Positions 47,086 through 59,529 of a DNA stretch of 64,000 nucleotides are shown here, piece after piece (position 1 is the stretch's first letter; each line of letters begins with the position of its first letter). The DNA comes from Archegozetes longisetosus. Taxonomy: Eukaryota > Arthropoda > Arachnida > Sarcoptiformes > Trhypochthoniidae. Location of the stretch: contig JAEMBT020000009.1 of the NCBI GenBank assembly GCA_018873245.2, positions 14,423,794 to 14,487,793 of the forward strand, read 5' to 3'. Made by a program: the position numbers and the translations under genes. The notes under the pieces are model-generated. The model ran no database searches. It was given only the letters and a program-made list of their open reading frames with translations, and was not told the origin of the DNA.

Positions 47086-49039
47086 TCCCATTAATTTACA
47101 TATGATTTCCAAAATATTTTGAGGGTCCTAATTGTTATAATAACCACATTAAGCAGAAACGAGTACATTAAACTTTTTAAGCATATACTTGTTTCATAAA
47201 AAAAATTTCATTAAATTCGAGACCTCTACAGTTCCATACTCCTCCTTATTAGTTTTAAAAGCTCACAACTCTTGAAGAGTTCAAGTTATGTTCCCTAGAC
47301 AATTGCTAAAAAGTGAGTAATATTTCGATTCTACTCACAATGAAAAGTAGGCAATATTTTAGAAAAACTATTTTAATTCGAATTTATATATGTACTGAAT
47401 TTTAGATTCTGAATAGAATGTAGAGAAAATTTCGATCATTCTCTTAATGACTTTATTTGGAGATCATTAGTAGTGCTGACACGACTAGTTACTGAAAAAT
47501 TGATTTTAATTATTTATGATATATATACAATAACTAGGATATACGAGTCCTACTCTTGAAGCGTTCATCTGATCAGCTTATATTTTAAGTCATAAACCTT
47601 TTGATTATTGTGTCAATGCGTTCCATTATTGGAATTAACTGAAACTCGGTTTGTTAGATTAAAAAATAATTTGTCAAATATTGTCTTCTGAGGGGTTGAA
47701 ACCTAGACTCGATGTGTGTTATCGTAACGTGTGATAAAATCATTTGACGAGAAAGTATATCTTTTCTCAGTTATTTAAACTTTATTACTTAAAAAACTAG
47801 TTGTTTTGTAAAAATGTCTTTTGTGACATCTTTTCTACTTTTCGCTCTCATCAGTTACGTAAGGTATTGACTTCTATCATTATTTTTGAAGTTATATAGT
47901 GCTCTCATGAGTATTATAAGCCTATGTGTTAAAATATAAGGACTTACACCAAATATTCTCAACTTACAGCTCACGATTTATTAATATCTGTTTGGATATG
48001 AGATTTTTAAAAATATGTTAGAATTAACACTTTAATATTTATAACTGATAAACTTATATACACTATATACCACTATATTCCAAAAGAGATTAGCCAACCA
48101 AAGTCCGACGACGAACGGTCATTTTTCAACTTTGTGGGTCTGTATCTTCAGAACTGCTTAGAATCTGGGAAAACGTCGAAACATTTATCAGCTCATTTTA
48201 AGCCCTCTATAATATCAAATTAACATTTTGTAAAAATCTCGACTCAATTTTGTGGTATAAATCACATCCAATATCTCTAATATTACTGGATGTAATTTAT
48301 GATAAGTCCAGTATATGGTAGGTTGGATGTGGAGCAGTACTATATTAATAACTCATAAATTTATTCGATCGAGAACACTTTCAGAATTGTTAAAGTCGCG
48401 CACGAATTTTTGAAACAATTGTACGTGATTTCACTTATCAAGTCTTTCCTAGATAACTAGTAGTCTCCAAAATCATCATTTTGATATACAATTCTCATGA
48501 GATGGCAGCATTTGTCCCTTTCTGTACAATCGATAAGAAAATAGGTCCAACATTTAAAATTCAATTTCAACTTTGGGGTTTCTTAACAGCCCACCAACTA
48601 AAGTTTTGTTTAGTAAACTAAATTTATAAACTTAAGGCAGCAACTTAACACCAATTTATTGTTATATAATGAGCAAATTGTTTATTGAAATATTAGAGTT
48701 AATTATCTTCACAAATAAACTTCAAAAATAATTCACAGGGACTTAAATCCAATGAGTAGAATGCTGAAAATTGTTATCAGAAAAACTCTTTGATCTTTAA
48801 TTCATCTTTAATTAATCAGTTATTTTCAAACATTCTAGAATCTCTTACCTTAATAACCTCTCGATAATCAATCAAAATTTGATCGGACGGTATGAAATTG
48901 TATCAGACTAAGTCGAGACTAACATTAGATCTGAAAGTTTTAGAGTCAACTTTTGATGTGCTCAATTTTTAAGACAAAAATTAATTATTACACAATTTAA
49001 AGAGTGATAGAAAATTCTATTTGACCAAAGATTTGATAT
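47086..49039. other. Mostly non-coding spacer
   Basis: Contains the candidate signal-peptide exon at 47814 and a small palindrome near 48250-48290 (ACATCCA...TGGATGT). Nothing else supported. Confidence 0.4.
47814..47863 (+). CDS. Candidate first exon encoding a signal peptide
   Basis: ATG followed by a hydrophobic run MSFVTSFLLFALISYV and a GTAAG|GTATTG-type junction, the donor at 47864 leaving phase 2. Signal-peptide-only first exons are common in secreted arthropod proteins. No downstream exon could be linked, so this may be chance. Confidence 0.25.
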
Positions 49040-51005
49040 CTAAACACTAGATTGAGTCAAATTAATATTTTGTATTTTGTTGCTGATACGTTTCTTGATT
49101 GATGGAAACACTTCAATAATGAAAACCAGAATAGCGATTGTAATGCCGATTGACCAGAAGAGAAACACGCCTTCGATTCTGTAAAGTGATATAACTTCGG
49201 TTTCTAATTTCTTCTCCGGGACTTTGTAATAAAGACGGTACTTTAATCTTTATACATCAGCTTTCCATTTAATGAATAACCCAGATTCAAACGCTCTCGA
49301 GATTCTTCAGATAAAAGGTACAAAGTGGATGTTCAAATAAAATTAATTTTGTAGTCAAGCATTCAATTTTAATTTTCATCATAAATAAGAATATTATAAA
49401 ACTATAAGATTTGAACACAGGTAAACTAACTTAATTCAAAGTAATAAGCTGGTTTTTAAAAATGAAGAAAATTGTTTCATATGAGTAAAAGTAACTCATT
49501 AAAATATACTCACACTTTGTTGATATCCGTCTCGATGGTCTTATTCAGGAATTTCCTCATTGGTAGGAAAACTGGTGTAACAATGCCACCTGACCGAGAT
49601 AAGTGAGTATTGTGGAGTATGCTTATTCCCGTGCTGTTTGTAAGATATATAGGCAGATCAATTAGAAGACACTTAGGCAGCGATATCACGTATTTACCAG
49701 AAGAGAATCACTCATAGAAATATCGAACAGCTTTTTCTTCCAATTCATAAGTGATATCGATTCTTTTTGAGAAATCGAGGGCCATCTTATCATTGTCCAA
49801 TTGATTGCTAGCGAAATAGTTGATGCATGAAAAATGATACGTTGCGATCCTTAATTCTTTGTTTTCATAGAGATCTTGCCACGAATCTATTAGTTTAACT
49901 GGTGTTGGTCTAATGAAGAATCCTCTAAGTACACCGCTATATCCCCCAAGAAATACAACACACGCCAATAACCAGAAAGATATAACGAATCTCTTCAGTG
50001 GAGATCGAGGCATGCGTGGAATCATTTCTGATAGAATGAGATACGAATAATTCCATAGGTTAGCGAAGAATCCATTAAATGTTTTATCGATTAGAGCAAT
50101 AGTTAACGGTATTATAAGCATCGAAAGAAATAGTGCGATCCAAGTAGAATAATCAAAGCCTTGTATAAATTCAAAGACATCCCGTTCTCCTGTTTCTATT
50201 AGAGATAAGATATGTCATTCGGATTCAATATCAATTGTTTTGCTTAATGTGGTGAAATTATCACCAAATGATTCTTCAACCATCCTTTGTGTATAAGCAT
50301 TCAATGGATATAAGTACACGCTTGCATTATTGTTCTCAGTCCCCTCCACAATTGTTGAGAGATTGGAATGAATTTCTACCCTTTTCAATCTGTGAAAAAT
50401 TTGGTTTTACTTATAAATTAAGAATCTTAGTTCAATTAAGATTTATCAGATAATTCAATATGATCGTCAAGAATTAATGTTTTGTGAAATTTTAGATCCG
50501 TGATGTTGTAATTTATTCAAAATAATTTTTATTCTTTATAAAAATTTTGAAGCTATTAAAACATCATTAAAGTTATATTAATATTTTAAAGTAATTTAGA
50601 ATGTTATAACTCAGATTGTTTAAAGATTTGAATTTAATTAAATTCAATACTTATAGCCATATATTCTGGAAAGTTCTCCAAACATCTTAGCAATAGGACC
50701 ACATACTAAACCATAGTAACGATAGATTAGTGGTGGACTCCAGACATCCGTAAATGTAATAACTTCATTATTCTTCTCAGTCTGGTTTGATCCTAAACTT
50801 ATAGTATCACCGTAACTTATATTTAAACAGGCATTCTCTATTAAGTTGTCCATTTTGATATTCAGGATAAACTTATGCCTTATATTGCTTCTTACTTTAA
50901 AAATATATGAGTATGAATATACGAAGTCAACATTTTGACTATAGTGTCTGGCATTATCCTTATCTACGAATGAAAATGAGTCGATTTCTTCTACGTTTAC
51001 GTACT
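49040..51005 (-). pseudogene. Ionotropic receptor (iGluR-like) gene with three in-frame stops
   Basis: Three segments on the minus strand. Segment 1 (about 51005-50644) has an N-terminal region, then TFTDVWSPPLIYRYYGLVCG and IAKMFGELSRIYGYKY, the start of the ligand-binding S1 lobe. Segment 2 (50389-49516, acceptor TTTTTCACAG, donor GTGTGAGT) gives the end of S1, M1 (STWIALFLSMLIIPLTIALI), the pore loop NLWNYSYLILSEM, M3 (ISFWLLACVVFLGGYSGVL) and the S2 start. Segment 3 (about 49310-49040) gives ESGLFIKWKADV and M4 (VFLFWSIGITIAILVFIIE), ending at TAG 49042-49040. In-frame stops are TGA 50215-50217, TGA 49708-49710 and TAA 49250-49252. No second S1 exon was found between segments 1 and 2. Intact IRs are ligand-gated cation channels for chemosensation; this copy looks dead. 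Confidence 0.78.
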
Positions 51006-51584
51006 AGTAGGATTCGCATATACTAGTTTATTGTACATGTAACATAAATGATGAAATTCAATTTTTTCAGTAACTACCTGTGTCAGCACTTTTGGTGATT
51101 ATTTCAATATGATCATTATAAAACCGATCGAAACATTCTCTACATTCTACTCAGAATGTGAAAATCAATAAGTATCCAAATTAAGATAAAGTTTGTTAAA
51201 GTCCTAAAGCAAAACTCGAAAGAAATTTACAAAAATATTTAACCAATTTTTATTAAGTAGATTTAAAATACATATGGTTTATCTAAGTGATGAAAAGATT
51301 GACAAAAATTTGTCAAATGATTAGAGTATTTGAGTACTGCAATAATTGAGACGGAATCTAAAGTTTTAGAATTCAGCTTAAATTTAAGCAAACTATTTTT
51401 ACTAAATATTTTTGAGGCAATCCTGTTCAAAAAATTTTTCATAATATTTAAGTTTGCATTTGAGTTATTGAATGAATTTTATAGTTCTAAAAATCGAAAC
51501 TAATAAAGAACATTGCCGGAAAGTCTATGGGATTCTGCCTAATTTGGTCTGTTTATGAAATAATGAGTTTTCCAAACTAGTAAA

Positions 51585-52084
51585 CAGTGATGCACACTCT
51601 CAGCACTCACGATCGCACTCGCGCTCGGTCAGAAATTGGCGCTCGGGGCTCATAGTAAAGCTCGTGGCTCACCTTTTCGAGTCACTCGGATCCCGAGCTT
51701 TTCCCGAGAGTCAAGTAAGCAAAGTTCATGAATTGCAAGGCTTTTTCTACACAAAATCAATTCATTTTATTTAAGCTGTAACTTTATCTGTATATAGATT
51801 TCATAAATATGATACTCACTGATTGAAATCCATTCAAACAAATACTTAAGTTCAAAAGCTGATGTCATACAAATAAAATGTTTATATCGAGGATATGTGA
51901 GCATACTTGGTTTCAGACTCAAAAAGGTTCTGTCTAAATTCTTTAAAACAGAATAAGTCATAAATTTTTCAGTAAAATTTATATTTAGTAAATAATAGCT
52001 TTTTCGCACTAAAAATATCTATACTGTATTTCTAATTTGGAAGATACGTACTAAGACTTAACGCTCGAGCGTTGAACATCACTG
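51585..52084. mobile_element. hAT-type non-autonomous element, exactly 500 bp
   Basis: A perfect 8-bp target duplication CTAGTAAA (51577-51584 and 52085-52092) flanks ends CAGTGATG...CATCACTG, both hallmarks of hAT. The left subterminal region is GC-rich with repeated GCTCG words (51620-51710), and the right has GCTCGAGCG. An 80-codon open frame inside (51767-52009) has no transposase motif. Ends and duplication are intact, so the insertion is probably recent. Confidence 0.9.
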
Positions 52085-52414
52085 CTAGTAAACATATACA
52101 TTTATTAATTTCGAGATTTTATAATATAAAAGGAAGATACCAAGATCGGCCTAACTTGGTTCACAATGAATAAGGATGCCGCTGTGACGGGACTGAAGAG
52201 TTCAAATATTCCACTCTTTTGGACCTAAGTGACTGGGGTCAAGAGTATGCCCCTTTTATGTTATGACTAAAAAGTGCTTTTTATCGTGAAAATGGGTATC
52301 AAACAACTCTACAAGTTGAGTAGATGTTGAAAAATATATATATAATATAATTATTTAAAGACCTTGAAACCCCAAAAGATATTAAATAAGGCATTTAACA
52401 TGCATAAGCAGTTG

Positions 52415-52560
52415 CCTACCCCTTGCCGCGTGGAGGCATGCCTTATAAGGGGTTATAGTCGGTCCGGACCAGGCTTACAAGCCCTACCAATACCAACCGG
52501 CCACTATGGCTGGTCCGAACTAGGCCTGCAAGTTCTCCGAACACCTACCAGCCATTAAAA
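52415..52560. repeat. Two tandem ~50-bp GC-rich units inside the SWIM element
   Basis: GGTCCGGACCAGGCTTACAA...CCAACCGGCCACTA and GGTCCGAACTAGGCCTGCAA...CCTACCAGCCATTA are diverged copies in direct order. Confidence 0.6.
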
Positions 52561-52569
52561 CAATTAAAA

Positions 52570-53245
52570 TCACTCAGGATATCCTTCGTCAGTGCTTTTA
52601 AATATCACGCAGAAATCGTTTAGTGACTCTGCGGGCATTTGAATCTCGGGATAATGCCTATCATTTCCGAGAAACCAGAGAACCGCCACTATGTGCGCAC
52701 AGCACCCAACAGTTCTCTGGCCATTCTTGCACTGACACGAGTACCCTATAATGGACGCGGCACCGGAGAGGTCTCTATTTAATAAAACGTAGATAAAGTA
52801 TTTTATATACTCCCAGTGCCGCGACTTGATCCTACCACGTATCAACATGGGGTCGCCAGCTGATAGGCCATAGGAAGTAAGTGAAAGGGGTCCAACATGC
52901 CTACATACCTGGATCACGTAGCTTCCATCAGGTCTTTTATGCTCAGCATAATAAGTCCGGTCCTGTTTTAGATAGTATGACCCCTATGCTAAAAGCTGTA
53001 GATCCTCCGTTGACAGTGGAGGAAATCAGAAGTAAAATTTCCATCCATTGTCACGAACGAGCCAGATCTCCGGTTAAGTCGTTGAGCCTCTACGTAGTGG
53101 TCCCTCTGAGGGCATTTTCAACGAGTATTTCCTCCTTTCGAGCCTGAATGCGGCCCATGGTGACGAAAAAGTTTTCGGCTATTATCTCCATTACCCGATG
53201 TTTTCTAAGGTCGTGCCCATTGAGAATGCTCCTCTACTCGTTTAG
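52570..53245 (-). pseudogene. SWIM-type zinc-finger protein, transposase C-terminal part
   Basis: The last 115 codons are open (52917-52570) and contain a SWIM-type metal-binding pattern, YSCQCKNGQRTVGCCAHIVA, preceded by GRIKSRHWEYIKYFIYVLL and followed by VLWFLGNDRH. This block recurs in transposon-encoded invertebrate proteins and is often linked to a DDE domain. Upstream on the same strand (53245-53080) a related-looking stretch, NGHDLRKHRVMEIIAENFFV, is followed by stops at about 53095 and 53050 and a frame change before DGSYVIQVCRHVG. The catalytic domain is not visible and appears deleted. Situated between the inverted repeats of the 1.2-kb element. Confidence 0.65.
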
Positions 53246-53320
53246 ACCTTTCCAAAAATATATAGACTTATTGTGAACCAGCTTAGGCCAGGACCCCCTA
53301 GAAGCTGGGCATCCTCCTTT

Positions 53321-53929
53321 GTAATTAGACATATGCATATCAAATTAATTTAATGAGTATGTATTTTACATAGGTTTTTATCAAAAATATTCGATATAGA
53401 AATATAATATTTCTTCATTTTAGCCTTATCGTCAACACACAACTCAGGCATACTCATAAAAATTCACAAAAAGTCTCTTCTTTAAGAATTGATGTCAGGT
53501 TACTCAGCAAGAGTTGATTACCCTACCATTGATAATTCCTATTTTTTAAAGCTTGTAAATTATACATACATTCAATACAAAATCATTCTTTTAATATTTT
53601 GCAATATATTTTAATTTAATTGACTTACTCATTTTCAAACTCAGATTCATATTGTCATATTACTAGTGATCTTAATTAAATATATTAGTAAATAAATTTG
53701 AATATATGCAGAGGCTTTATTTTAATTCATTCTCTATTTAGTTCGACGATCAAATTTTATACAGGATTATTAGATAGTCAAAGTTTACTAAATAAAACTT
53801 TGTACAAGTAAAAGCTATTAGAAATCGTTTGAAGTATACACAGTTACTATTAAGTGTTAGCCACTCTTAGAGATCCATTGGTCTTCAGAGTTTGGGAAGT
53901 GAAAAGTAAAAGTCTCTTCACTCCTTTAT
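53321..53929. other. Non-coding spacer
   Basis: AT-rich; nothing recognised. Confidence 0.4.
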
Positions 53930-54188
53930 ATAAGCCATGAGTTATTTGTGTGTGAGACTTATATTTCTGGAAACTGTGTGCAAACGCCTTTCAAATGATA
54001 TACATATCACTAATGCTCATCTGTGAATCTATTGGAACAGATGGTAATATATAAATCGTTTCAAAGGTTTTTACACACAATTTCCAGAAATATAAATCTT
54101 AAGCATATCAGGTGAACGTTTCAAGAGTTGAGCTTTCGAAATTTTTAATGCCACTCTTTAAAAATCAATTAACCATGTGATGACGAGT
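53930..54188. repeat. Fold-back MITE family, copy 2
   Basis: Shares with 30686-30998 the inner arms (CTTATATTTCTGGAAACTGT and AATTTCCAGAAATATAA) and the end CCACTCTTTAAAAATCAATT...GATGACGAGT. The left end is degenerate, so that boundary is approximate. Confidence 0.65.
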
Positions 54189-55901
54189 TCTAATTAAAAT
54201 AGATCCTTAAAGTTATGTCACTTATTGATAATTAACACTATAATACTTTTAAAATTGTTTAATTTGAAAAGCTGAAGTATGTTTAATTGATCCACTATAA
54301 AATTATGATGTGTAATGTATCTCTAATACTTTTGTTTGAATAGCAGTTATTGCAATTTTGAAATTCATAACTTTTGGAGAATGGCGGTCAACATTTTTGA
54401 ATATTATTTTTGATTATATAACATGCCATTTATTCAGTAACAGTTTTTTGAAAATTAATTCAATTTCTTTGAATTGTTTCTTCAAATTTTATGATCAAAA
54501 TGAATGTATTATTTGCACAAATACTTGATTGCTATTTGAAATAAATATTTTTATAAGATTTACTGCTAATTATTACAAATTTTTAACACTAGCTCAAAGA
54601 TTAAGAATTCCAAGCTGCACATTTAGAAGCTCAAGCTTGAAGCTCAAGATTTCGGATCAATACTCTTCTCTACTATGGAATGATATGAAACATTCTTAAT
54701 TAATTATAAAAATTTCTTTTCTATAAAATAATCGGCTTTTTTCAAACGATTTACCTTGAATTATTAATAAAACGATATATGATTAATAATTATCTCAATT
54801 CTTCGTTCGGAATCGAAGTCCTCGTTTTGCTCTGAAACTCTGTGGCCTGAAGAGCTAAACAGGTCTATATTAGAACTACTATTCAATTATAGATAATCTA
54901 ATAGCATATCATTCACAGCACTTAAACAGTTATACAAACTATTTTAAACTATTTCAATTGAAAATTTTGACGACCTAATTAACCTCAAGACTAGCATCAT
55001 CCGACTTTTCAAATATGAACTTAGATTACGAAAAATAAAATGCAGATCAGTTCAACGTCCTGAGATTACTCATTGTCTCTAAGTTAGAACTGTTCCTTGT
55101 TGGACATCGGTCACAAATCCACTTAATTCTCATTCAAAAGCTAAACAATATTTAACTCAAATAGAATTTCATACAGTGAAAATACTGTTCTTCGGGATCT
55201 GATAAATTCTCTTGAGGTAATTTATTCTAAAGATTACTGTTCTAAAGTCAACTCTCCTAAACTTTTTCCTTTATTAAACTTGTATCGACCCTGTTTTACC
55301 AATTAGTTATTTGTACAGGTCAGGTTTAATTTTTTAGAATCTTGAAAGCAATTTTCGCTTCATTAAGCGATAGTTAATGAATAGGTATTCGAATTATAAA
55401 TTGAAAGCGAATCCTTAATTTTAATAACAAATTTCATTAATTTTTGATTGAAGAAAGTTAAACCTATATATGAACAACTTTGTAATAAAACATAAATATT
55501 GAAGCATAATTTTAATTCTAACAAAGCAGAGTGTAGCAAAGTTAATTTGTATGACGAAAAGCATTTTAATAGATTTTATCTAATGGAAAAAATTGAAAAC
55601 ATTTTAGGTGACTTCATTGTATACTGATTAATACTCTATAAAAATAAATATATTTTAACTAATTACTAATTATGTGATAGTTTCCTCATCAAATCGGGAA
55701 TGTTAGGTCATTTTTATACAAAAATTTTGCTGACTTACGAATTTTTAACGTAGAGTAAAGCTTACTTTAGGACGAATTACTTTAGAAGGGTTTATCTGAA
55801 ACTGTTTTTCCAAATAGCAATAAAGCATAACATTAGTTCGAGTTTCTGCTCAGAAATCTTTCCAATCTATAATTACATACAATAAATTGATAATCATTGA
55901 T
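54189..55901. other. Non-coding spacer
   Basis: No open frame of interest on either strand; AT-rich throughout. Confidence 0.4.
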
Positions 55902-56090
55902 AACAACCAGAAGTGAACATTGTTACGGTATGCTTCTCATCAGATCATAATATTGAAGATGTTAACAAACATAAAGTATTCAAAATATATAATAAAGAAA
56001 ATTATAAATCAAATTCAGCCGCAAATTGGTATACATCATGATAGTCTTTTTCTTGTTGCTATCGCGGATTATTAAGCTTTTAGGCATACG
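55902..56090. repeat. Dispersed repeat, copy 2
   Basis: Aligns by eye to 7287-7492 in the same orientation, sharing GGTATGCTTCT, GATCATAATATTGAA and CTATCGCGGATTATTAAG. Confidence 0.6.
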
Positions 56091-56440
56091 ACTAATTTTT
56101 TGAGGCACTATTATTTCAAGCCCTTTGTTACCTAATAGTAAGATGTATTTTATAGTAATATGTCTTATATATTAATAGTAAGTGATACTTTATGTTTGAC
56201 TCAATTTTCAAAATAGTAATAGGAATGTCATTATGTATATATCAAAGGATGTAATATGAAAGTTTGGTTCAATTTGTTAATGTAAACATACAACTTATTG
56301 TTTATAACTTCCAAGAATAATCTCATTCATTCATACTAAATAGAGTTTTAGACAATACTCAAAGTGTTCAAAGAATACATAAGGGGTCAAAGGCTAATTT
56401 GTATTAAACTAAATGAAAAAACTAAATTTTAATTACCACC

Positions 56441-56569
56441 GGGTCAAAATGACCCACTCTTGGCAGTTCTAGGGTTAATATTTTGTATCATGTTTATCAC
56501 TAAATAGTATTTGAGTCCAGAAAAAATTACAGGGTCAATATGACCCACCCTTAGCCGTGCGAGGGTTAA
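56441..56569. repeat. Two tandem piggyBac-like terminal sequences ending in TTAA
   Basis: Unit 1: GGGTCAAAATGACCC (56441-56455) ... GGCAGTTCTAGGG then TTAA (56475-56478). Unit 2, 91 bp later: GGGTCAATATGACCC (56532-56546) ... GCCGTGCGAGGG then TTAA (56566-56569). Termini of the form TTAACCCT...GGC with an inner GGGTCATTTTGACCC palindrome occur in piggyBac-type elements, which duplicate TTAA. Both face the same way; no opposite end was found. Confidence 0.55.
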
Positions 56570-58961
56570 CAAAGATCTAATGCATTGTGCTCGATTCAAT
56601 TACTACTTCTATTATTGTTGAAACCACAAAATCGTATCATATGTCATGTTGTCTTCTAAACTCAGATATTGAGTGTAATTTTTGGTTTTTCTATAAAATT
56701 ACAGAATTCCGACAAATTTAATTTATAGACTAACAATAATTTTAGAAATTTAAGCGTGAAATCACAGACGCCTTTAAGTTCGGAGGTAACCCTTAGACCC
56801 CTTATTTTTAGGATTAATCTCGCTCTTGATAAGAGTCTGATTCAATCATTTGATTTCAACTAGCTCCTAAATTGTTAAGGATTATTCAAATTTTCTAATT
56901 TAAACTTTTTTAACTATTCGTCACAACTATGGGGTAAAATTTTTCAAGTTTTACTTTAAAAATCTCGCTATAATCAACAAAATGTCGTGATTTCTTGAGA
57001 ATTTAGGTATTCCTCAGTTATATATCTGACTTTGAATGACAAAAAATATGATTAATTTAGACTTAAAACTTAATTTTAAAAATCTTCTACCTGCAACATG
57101 TCTTTCTGAGGATAGAAATTTGTCCTAACATCGCAGTGCTGTGATGTTGCTACTAGCAACTTGAACTACTGATAACGCTGTAGCAGATAATAAGTGCAAG
57201 TTAATTAATTAGTAAATTAAAACTTCGAAAACAAGGGCTAACTTTGATTTTAAAGCATCAGGACTAACCTAGAACAGATATAAAGAGTGAAAGATGTAAG
57301 GTAACATTTTATCCCACGGTTAATTTTACGTTTTCAGAAGTTCAGTTGTGACGAAGGGTTAAATTAAAATATAACTAAAATTGTATTATTTACAATATTT
57401 CACGACTTTTACTTACAAAAAATACCAACCAGTTTCATACATTAATACAATTTTTACAAAAAATTTTATCGCATAAACAAGAAATATTACAATTAGCCTA
57501 TCACTTTTACACATTTTAAACATTTCTCATCACAATCACATTGAGAAGTGTATTGAAATTCGTCAGTCATAGTACTGTTATGAGTTTCAAATTCTTTAAA
57601 TCTTAGATAAAGATTTTTAGTAAATATTAGATAAGTAAATATTTTTTAAAGAGAATTAGTACACACTTTAAAAACTGAAAATTTTTCACTATTAACTAAA
57701 ATGATAGTTTTATATAGCCTTATTCACAAATAACACTTAAGCTTTGATGAAAGTATGACTAGACCGAGATCTAACTTTGATCACTTGAGACAACTTCAAG
57801 TTACTATTATGGAATTTTCATAGAAAAATTAGTCCTAAAGTTATCACTTGAGTTCAAGTCTGTTTTGTCTATATGAAAACTGTCACTTAAGCTATAACTT
57901 CTCAAGTTATTGCTTAAGTGGTGTTTATGAATAAGATTGAAAGTGAAACACTTTTCAACTAAACCTTTGCAAGTCAAATAAAACCAAAATATTGAATGTA
58001 AGGATAAAATCAAATGATTGAATCAGGCTCTTACCAAAAGTGAGATTAATTCTAATCATAAGGAGTCCAAGGGTCAGTTTCGGACTTAAAGGTCTATGTG
58101 ATCTCGCACTGATTTAAGTTCTAAAATTTCTGATCTAAATATTTTGTCAATCTATACATTAAGGACTTGCCAGAATCCTGCAGTTTTATAGATAAAAAAA
58201 CCCAAAAATTTTCTTTAATATTACGCATCGATCAGATCCAACTTATGAACAAAGTTTGAAACTAATTAACATAAAGTTTGTCTCAATCGTCAATTTTGAA
58301 TAATAAACAAGCGCAAGTCAAAAATGAGTCTAAATAGTAAAAAAATTAGATATTTCCTAAACTTGCTCATTAGTCAAGCTATTCTTCAACAAAATTAAAT
58401 AAAAGTAAAAACTTCTCAAACTCTTAAAAATAAATTTTAAATGATTAAGCGAAAGAATTAAACTTTTCTTAGATAACAGTGGACATTTTCAACATATGTT
58501 GTAAAGTATTTGATTGCTACTTCTAAAAACTATTTGTACAATAATCACTTTGACTATTAAAAGATTTTTTTGAAAATATAGGATTTTGAATTAATAATAA
58601 TTTATTTGATGTCTGATTAAAACATTCTAGTATAAATAGCTTTTCCTGTCTTTACTGAGTTTAGAACTAGTTTAGCGATTTATACGATATAAAGCCTTGC
58701 ATAAATTTGTACTCGTGTCAGTTATTCACTGAATACAAAGTGCAGTGTTAAGAATTTTTCGTTTAAAAAAGTTTCCTGTAGATAATAACAGTTTTTGTCA
58801 ATTAATTATGCAATACTATGGGAAAAGTTAGTGAAAAGACATTAGATTAGATACTTTTGTATTAATCAATCTGGAATGACTCCTGAAGTTGCATTCAAAG
58901 TAAAAAAATATATTTTCCTTTATGGAAACGATTTTTGTTAACTAATCAATAACTTTAGATA
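56570..58961. other. Non-coding spacer with a short palindrome
   Basis: A 17-bp-arm hairpin at 57884-57920 (CACTTAAGCTATAACTT / AAGTTATTGCTTAAGTG, one mismatch). An open frame at 57807-58013 (-) overlaps it and is not called. Confidence 0.45.
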
Positions 58962-59529
58962 CTCACAATGGAGACTTGAAACCGATTGGTGGAAATACCA
59001 GTTAAAACCGGTTGAAACTTCAAGATCAATGTATTTTAAACACTAGAATCGGCAAATTAGCCGCCACTGCGACTATGATCATAATTAAATTAACGATTGG
59101 TTTGTTAATTAATTATGAGGCATTGCAAACTTCTTTAAAAGTTTAGAACAAAGTGATCATACGCTTTATTAAAATAGAGTTCTGTACGGATTCGCAAACT
59201 TTTATTACAAAGTTTATGAACTTATTAAGCTTAAATTAGGTCAACAAACAATGAGTTCTTCGATGTTTTCAATGTTACAACTTTGTCATAAAAATTTGCG
59301 AATCCGTACAGAACTCTATTTTAATAAAGCGCATGATCACTTCGCTCTAAACTTTTAAAGAAATTTGCATTGCCTCATAATTAATTAACAAATCAATCGT
59401 TAATTTAATTATGATCATAGTCCCAGTGGCAGCTAGTGCCGATTCTAGTGTTTAAAATACATTGATCCTGAAGTTTCAACCGATGTTAACTGGTATTTCC
59501 ACCAATAGGTTTCAAGTCTCCATTGTGAG
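58962..59529. repeat. Long fold-back element, 568 bp with arms of about 240 bp
   Basis: The ends CTCACAATGGAGACTTGAAA and its inverse pair all the way to CGGATTCGCAAACTTTTAT / ATAAAAATTTGCGAATCCG, leaving a loop of about 90 bp. Differences between arms are scattered substitutions. No convincing target duplication and no gene. One of the strongest palindromes in the window. Confidence 0.85.

Larger units (their letters stand above)
52129..53320 (-). mobile_element. Decayed transposon carrying a SWIM-type zinc-finger gene, about 1.2 kb
   Basis: The inner inverted repeats GGCCTAACTTGGTTCACAAT (52148-52167) and ATTGTGAACCAGCTTAGGCC (53270-53289) match at 18 of 20 positions. The outer ends AAAGGAAGATACC and, inverted, AAAGGAGGATGCC also match. 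No clear target duplication. The interior has higher GC than the surroundings. It begins about 45 bp after the hAT element. Confidence 0.7.

Noticed and set aside
51767-52009. 80-codon open frame inside the hAT MITE
   Set aside because: No zinc-finger BED or hAT dimerisation motif; the element is non-autonomous.
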